From positions 1 to 12,225 of the forward strand of contig JNEM01010034.1 of NCBI GenBank assembly GCA_000697335.1: DNA of 12,225 nucleotides, given 5' to 3'. Positions 8,135-12,225 of this stretch are shown here, piece by piece; position 1 is the first letter of the stretch, and the number at the start of each line of letters is the position of its first letter. The position numbers and the translations under genes are program-made. The stretch is from Conidiobolus incongruus B7586. Lineage: Eukaryota > Entomophthoromycota > Entomophthoromycetes > Entomophthorales > Conidiobolaceae. Below the pieces are notes generated by a model, which saw only the letters and a list, made by a program, of their open reading frames with translations, did no database searches and had not been told where the DNA came from.

Positions 8135-9385
8135 TCAATTTAATTTAGCATTAGGGCTGAAGTCTTCAACTACATTGAAAGCTAGACCAACTAACTCCAA
8201 AGTTTCTTCCTCTTTTCTCACTTCCTCGTCGTTTAATTTAAACATTTTGATCATCTTTGCGCTTATTTTACGTGGTGTTCTAATTTTGTTCTTAGTAGTA
8301 CGATCCAAACTGTCAACTTTTAAAGGCTCTATTTCACCATTTGCAATTTGATTCATTACAGTGTCAAGGTCTTTAACTGTAAATTTTTCTGACTTCATAC
8401 TAGTCTTCTCGAATTTGATACTAGTAGTCTTCTTTGTTTTAGCTCTCAATGAAGGTGGAAGTTTCCTGGTCGCGTTTACTGGTGGCATAGCTTGAGGTAA
8501 TTTGACAGTGTAGTCAGGATATTGATAACACAAATCGGGGTTAGTTGTAGTATTGAGCACTTTGTATACCGGAACATTCCAAGGAGGGATTGGATCGGTT
8601 ATTTTGGCTTTAGTTGTCCCCATATTACCGCCATAGCTACCTCCTAAACCACCCATACGTTTTTGCCAATTCCACCAGAGCATGTCAATGAAGCAGTGAT
8701 GCAACCAAAAGAGTGGATCATTAGGCGACCACATGTTGGAGATGTCGCCCTTTGCTCCTCCAATATTTTGATGAACGCCTGCATGTGGAGGTCCTTCAAT
8801 TTTCACCCTGAAATCATTATAAGTCTGTGAAGTTGATAGGATGACTTCCAATGCTTCTGGGGAATAAAAAGCACTAATTTTGTCCCCGCCGTCAAAATCA
8901 CGTCGCACGCAATGCGTTTCAGGTACATTGGAAAAAGTCCAAGCAAATGGACCATCAGTAATACAGTTATCATATCCACCATTTCCACCAAAGTATGCTT
9001 CTCTGAAAACTATGCTTTTTTCAGGATTTTGAGAATCTTTAGACCAATCCCAATATGGTAGAGCGATATTAGGATCAATTTTCTGCAACTCTTTTTCGAA
9101 CGCTCTCAAGAACATTCGATGCCATGGTAAGAATAATGGTACACCATGCGCAATATCCTCAGAATCTAAATGAGCTTGAACTAAAGTATCCCAGTTCGTA
9201 GGGTCAGACGAAATTCTAACTTGCTTCATTGCAGAAGTTAATCTCGCTACTTCTGAAGGTAATAATTGTCTAATTTCTTTTCTCATAACAGGATTTACAC
9301 AAGTCGTACCACCTTGTTGACTTAATATATTTGTTGGTAAATATCCAATGCATATTGTAATAACTAATCCTAAATATTTTATCAT
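8135..9385 (-). CDS. Secreted tyrosinase / polyphenol oxidase (type-3 copper enzyme), 416 aa
   Basis: This enzyme family oxidises phenols and o-diphenols to quinones with molecular oxygen at a paired copper site. Residues 1-22 are a signal peptide (hydrophobic core about 4-16), so the enzyme is probably exported. CuA ligands are H72, H80 and H89 (AH, IAHG, PWHR), followed by the family motif LPYWDW (109-114). CuB ligands are H201 and H205 (GPPHAGVH) and H229 (FWLHH). E197 fits the water-keeper glutamate. CYQY at 286-289 carries the Y-x-Y motif that closes the catalytic core. Residues about 290-416 form a Lys-rich linker and C-terminal segment, which in fungal relatives often covers the active site until cleaved. 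C29, C141, C159 and C286 may form disulfides. There is no Cys two residues before H80, so the Cys-His thioether of classical fungal tyrosinases is absent. The residue after H201 is Ala rather than the Asn often tied to monophenol activity, so catechol oxidase is possible. One uninterrupted exon; the ATG chosen starts the signal peptide directly. Confidence 0.93.
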   Translation of the reverse strand: MIKYLGLVITICIGYLPTNILSQQGGTTCVNPVMRKEIRQLLPSEVARLTSAMKQVRISSDPTNWDTLVQAHLDSEDIAHGVPLFLPWHRMFLRAFEKELQKIDPNIALPYWDWSKDSQNPEKSIVFREAYFGGNGGYDNCITDGPFAWTFSNVPETHCVRRDFDGGDKISAFYSPEALEVILSTSQTYNDFRVKIEGPPHAGVHQNIGGAKGDISNMWSPNDPLFWLHHCFIDMLWWNWQKRMGGLGGSYGGNMGTTKAKITDPIPPWNVPVYKVLNTTTNPDLCYQYPDYTVKLPQAMPPVNATRKLPPSLRAKTKKTTSIKFEKTSMKSEKFTVKDLDTVMNQIANGEIEPLKVDSLDRTTKNKIRTPRKISAKMIKMFKLNDEEVRKEEETLELVGLAFNVVEDFSPNAKLN

Positions 9386-11214
9386 TATTATAAACTATAA
9401 ATAATAAAATATGAATCGTTAGATGCCAAATATTTTGAAAACTCATTTTTCATAAAATTGCAGTAAGTTTAAATATAAAATAAAAGATGAGGCACAGTTG
9501 AAGAAAGTATCAAATTCCAATTTCAATGATAATCAGCCAATTTTTTCCCTTCAATTAAAATTGAATATTTTATGTTTCAAGTCGAAATTTAGACTATAAT
9601 CAAAGAGAAATACTTTTTTTGGAAAACGTTCATTCACAAATAGCTCTCAAATATCAATTTAAATAACTATGGTTATCAAGTATATTCTTATGATATGCAA
9701 GCGTAATTTCAAAACCAATAAATTGTTATTATATCTCGTCAAATTACACAATTTTTTATTTGATTTCATATATTTGATCAAATTACTTAAAAAATGAGAT
9801 TTTTAATAAAATTTTGCTATAATTACAGTAATATTTACATAATGAACTAACTGATGATTTTTTGAACTATATTTTGAATTTGATTAATGATATAGAATGT
9901 TTAGGTTTATAAGTTTTAGAAAAACTGACAGTAAATGGTATTTTTTGAATTTTATACTCAGCAAATCAGTATATAAAATAGTTTATTTGCGATACTAATA
10001 AAGGTTAAATTTCTTAATCTAAATGTAAATTACTTATATTTGGTAAAGAAACTAATAAATTTAAATTATTATTATAATTATATATATTATATTATAATTT
10101 GCCTTGAATTTTCTGGCAATTTTGAAATAAATTTTTATAGATTACAACTAAAATTAGGAATATAAATTGCCAATTATGAAACTTAAATGATATTAATTTT
10201 AAGTAGGTAACGTTTATTTCAAACAATCATGTCAATTTTTTAATAAAAATCTATATTACATAGTTAGTATATAAAAATAGAATGAGTCTAAAATTTACTT
10301 GGATTCAATCAATCATATAATAATAGTATTAAATAATATATATCTTATAGCCTAGATATACCGCAAATTTCAATTTACATTTACATTTCATATTTTTAAT
10401 ATACATGTATATAAGTATTTGTTTATATGTAATCCTAATTTTTTCTAATATAAAATATTGATTCTAACTCCATTGTGATATTTTCCAAAATTACAAATAA
10501 TTTCAATTTCAATTTCAATTACCTATTGTTATTAAAATTTCCTCTATGGGAACAAATTTTAGTATATTTTTTATTAATTGTATGGTCTGTAAATATACAC
10601 TATTAATGTTCTTGGAGATTTATATATTTTTTTTAATCTTGAATACTTTTTCATCAATATAGATGGGTAAATAATTCAATTTTGACATTTTAATTCTGTT
10701 CAATTTATTATTATAACATCATCCCAGTATTAACATTTGTAATATTTGTCATTGATCTTTGTATATTTAATATATTCGATTCAAAATTGTAAAATAGAAG
10801 AGATATTCAATTGAAGTCGGTTTAAAAGATTTTTACAATTTCTCAAAATATAAATTATTGAGTTATTGTTAAATGACATGGAAGAATGATTTATAATAGG
10901 TTTATTATTCGGTTAAATATCTTATAATGATTTCGAATTCAAAAGATAGATTTCATATATGATTACTACCAATAAGTATATTGATTGATTTTATAAAATA
11001 TCTCAAGTTCATAGTCGTGATAATTTGATTAATTCAATGCATAATATAGGTTAATAGTGAGAATCAGATAAATAGATAAGATATTCAACATATAATTTCA
11101 ACTCAATTGAATATTTATCGTTATATTCTATAAATATAAGAGATTTTAAGTCATTTTTGAAAGTACATTAAATATCATAATGAATTTTAATTGTTAGATT
11201 GCTCATCCAGATAG
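9386..11214. other. AT-rich intergenic region with the promoter side of the intact tyrosinase gene
   Basis: About 1.8 kb without a supportable gene. The left 150 bases should hold the promoter and leader of the minus-strand tyrosinase ending at 9385. On that strand there is a pyrimidine-rich run with a few CG-containing words near 9480-9530, then a weak TATA-like tttatattt near 9470-9480, then an A/T-only leader; none is strong enough to call separately. A short hexamer run lies at 10501-10520. The right end (about 11100-11214) should be the 3' UTR of the next tyrosinase copy. Stops are dense in all frames. Confidence 0.5.
10501..10520. repeat. Short tandem repeat, about 3.3 copies of tttcaa
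   Basis: Three full copies of the six-base unit tttcaa plus two further bases. It is simple-sequence DNA in a spacer, and a looser relative (tttaca units) lies at about 10373-10388. No function is suggested. Confidence 0.8.
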
Positions 11215-12225
11215 CTAGTTTGGAATTTTCTCAACGTCAGTTATATTTGCTAAAATCGCAGGATCTGTATCTTTCAAAAGATTAAAAGCTTGAATTTGAA
11301 AATCCATCATTTTTTCAAACTCTCGATATTCTGTAATATTCATATTATTCATTCTAAGAAATTCATCGCTTACAGGTTTTGGAGTTCTAAGTTTACCAAC
11401 TGTCGTACGATCGTTGGGTTCTACTTTGTCTTCTGGAGCAAGACCATTGGCAATATCTTCAGCTAAATTTTGCAAGTTTTGAGCTTTTATGCTCATAAAA
11501 GTCCATTTCTTGGAACTCACTCCAAATTTAATCGTAGTTTTGGTCTTTTTGGATGCCCTAAATGAAGGTTGTCTCCAAAAATATCTCACTTGATTGTTTG
11601 AATTGGGAAGTTTATAGTCCCATAATTTGTTATAATAGCCACATATTGGTGGTAAAGATGGATTTAAGACCTCGGCAACCCTAACATTCCAAGGTTTTAG
11701 AATATCATTAGCCGTAGCTCCTTTGCCATTGTAAGTGCTTCCAATTGCTCCCATAGTATTCTGCCAAGTCCACCATATATAATCTATAAAGGTGTGATGG
11801 AACCAAAAGAATGGATCGTTAGGTGAATACATAGTTTTGCCATCCCCGCTTTTACCTCCAATACTATCGTGAACTGTTCCATGTGCAGGGCCTTCTATCT
11901 TAAATCGAAAGTCGTCATAGGTTTTTGCTGAATCGATAAGCATCTTGAGGGAATACCCAGAGTAAAAAGAAGATAGCTTTGATCCAAGGTCAAATTCACG
12001 CCTGAGGCAATGTGGTTCAGGATATTCAAGGGTTATATTAGCGAAGTAGCCAGTATTTACACAATGATCCCAACCCTGGCCATTACCTCCTATATAGTTG
12101 TTTCCTAAAATAGAACTTTGCTCTGGAGCTTGAGCGTCTCTAGTCCAATCCCAGTATATTAAAAACACCTTAGGATCTATTTTTTTCAGCATTTTTTCAA
12201 AAGTGTATAAAAAATAACGATGCCA
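11215..12225 (-). CDS. Tyrosinase / polyphenol oxidase, 5' end outside the window
   Basis: The frame is open to the right edge: 11 codons before the first in-window Met (12192) read WHRYFLYTFEK, which is the third CuA histidine region. The true start, the signal peptide and the first two CuA ligands therefore lie beyond 12225. In the 336 visible residues, counted from the edge, YWDW is at about 24-27, CuB H115 and H119 lie in GPAHGTVH, and H143 lies in FWFHH. The cysteine pair of the paralogues (DHC and EPHC) is kept. Differences from the intact neighbour are Gly after the first CuB His, IYWDW instead of PYWDW, HHT instead of HHC, and CGYY where the neighbour has CYQY, which changes the usual Y-x-Y motif. 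The C-terminal segment has KLRTP and runs on to end in EKIPN, with NIT sequons that could be glycosylated in a secreted protein. No break is visible, so it is probably functional. It is clearly diverged from the neighbouring copies. Confidence 0.9.
   Translation of the reverse strand, partial: WHRYFLYTFEKMLKKIDPKVFLIYWDWTRDAQAPEQSSILGNNYIGGNGQGWDHCVNTGYFANITLEYPEPHCLRREFDLGSKLSSFYSGYSLKMLIDSAKTYDDFRFKIEGPAHGTVHDSIGGKSGDGKTMYSPNDPFFWFHHTFIDYIWWTWQNTMGAIGSTYNGKGATANDILKPWNVRVAEVLNPSLPPICGYYNKLWDYKLPNSNNQVRYFWRQPSFRASKKTKTTIKFGVSSKKWTFMSIKAQNLQNLAEDIANGLAPEDKVEPNDRTTVGKLRTPKPVSDEFLRMNNMNITEYREFEKMMDFQIQAFNLLKDTDPAILANITDVEKIPN

Noticed and set aside
8803-8991. Minus-strand 62-codon frame inside the intact tyrosinase
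   Set aside because: It is an alternative frame of the tyrosinase coding region and shows no independent support. The 5120-5374 frame in the pseudogene is the equivalent out-of-frame shadow.
1-12225. LTR element, Polinton or other virus-derived element
   Set aside because: No reverse transcriptase, integrase, capsid or polymerase similarity and no long terminal repeats were seen; the only sizeable direct repeat is the 45-base pair.

Overview
The window is a very AT-rich (mostly A/T spacers, with visibly less AT-biased genes) eukaryotic segment. It carries a tandem, same-strand cluster of tyrosinase / polyphenol-oxidase family genes and one small secreted-protein gene. A fungal nuclear genome fits best: the short secreted tyrosinases have uninterrupted coding regions, the spacers are long and AT-rich, and there is a TATA-driven small secreted protein. 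An arbuscular mycorrhizal fungus (Glomeromycotina, Rhizophagus-like) is my leading guess, because those genomes are AT-rich and hold expanded tyrosinase families. That assignment is inference; another AT-rich early-diverging fungus cannot be excluded. There are no prokaryotic operons, CRISPR arrays, rRNAs or recognisable tRNAs.

Layout from left to right. Positions 1-2480 are AT-rich non-coding DNA; positions 7-51 hold a repeat that recurs at 7476-7520. Positions 2552-2939 contain a promoter-like stretch with a clear TATA box and a plus-strand gene for a 91-residue secreted, cysteine-free, cationic, strongly hydrophobic protein. Positions 2940-3430 form a less AT-rich non-coding island with weak inverted-repeat structure. 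A full-length but decayed tyrosinase copy lies on the minus strand at 4509-5749. An intact 416-residue secreted tyrosinase is at 8135-9385 (minus). The 3' four-fifths or so of a third tyrosinase is at 11215-12225 (minus), and its 5' end lies beyond the window. The spacers between these are AT-rich, the one at 5750-8134 extremely so.

The three tyrosinase copies share domain order, the paired cysteines around the CuA-CuB linker, the SPNDP block before the third CuB histidine, and a C-terminal (N/G)K(I/L)RTP motif. They are therefore old paralogues in a head-to-tail array rather than a recent duplication. The intact enzyme would act outside the cell or in the secretory pathway on phenols, for example in wall or spore melanisation or in dealing with plant phenolics. 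The residues next to the copper ligands hint at catechol-oxidase rather than full tyrosinase behaviour. Nothing here amounts to a demonstrable new multi-gene system. The most open items are the small secreted protein and the non-coding island beside it.
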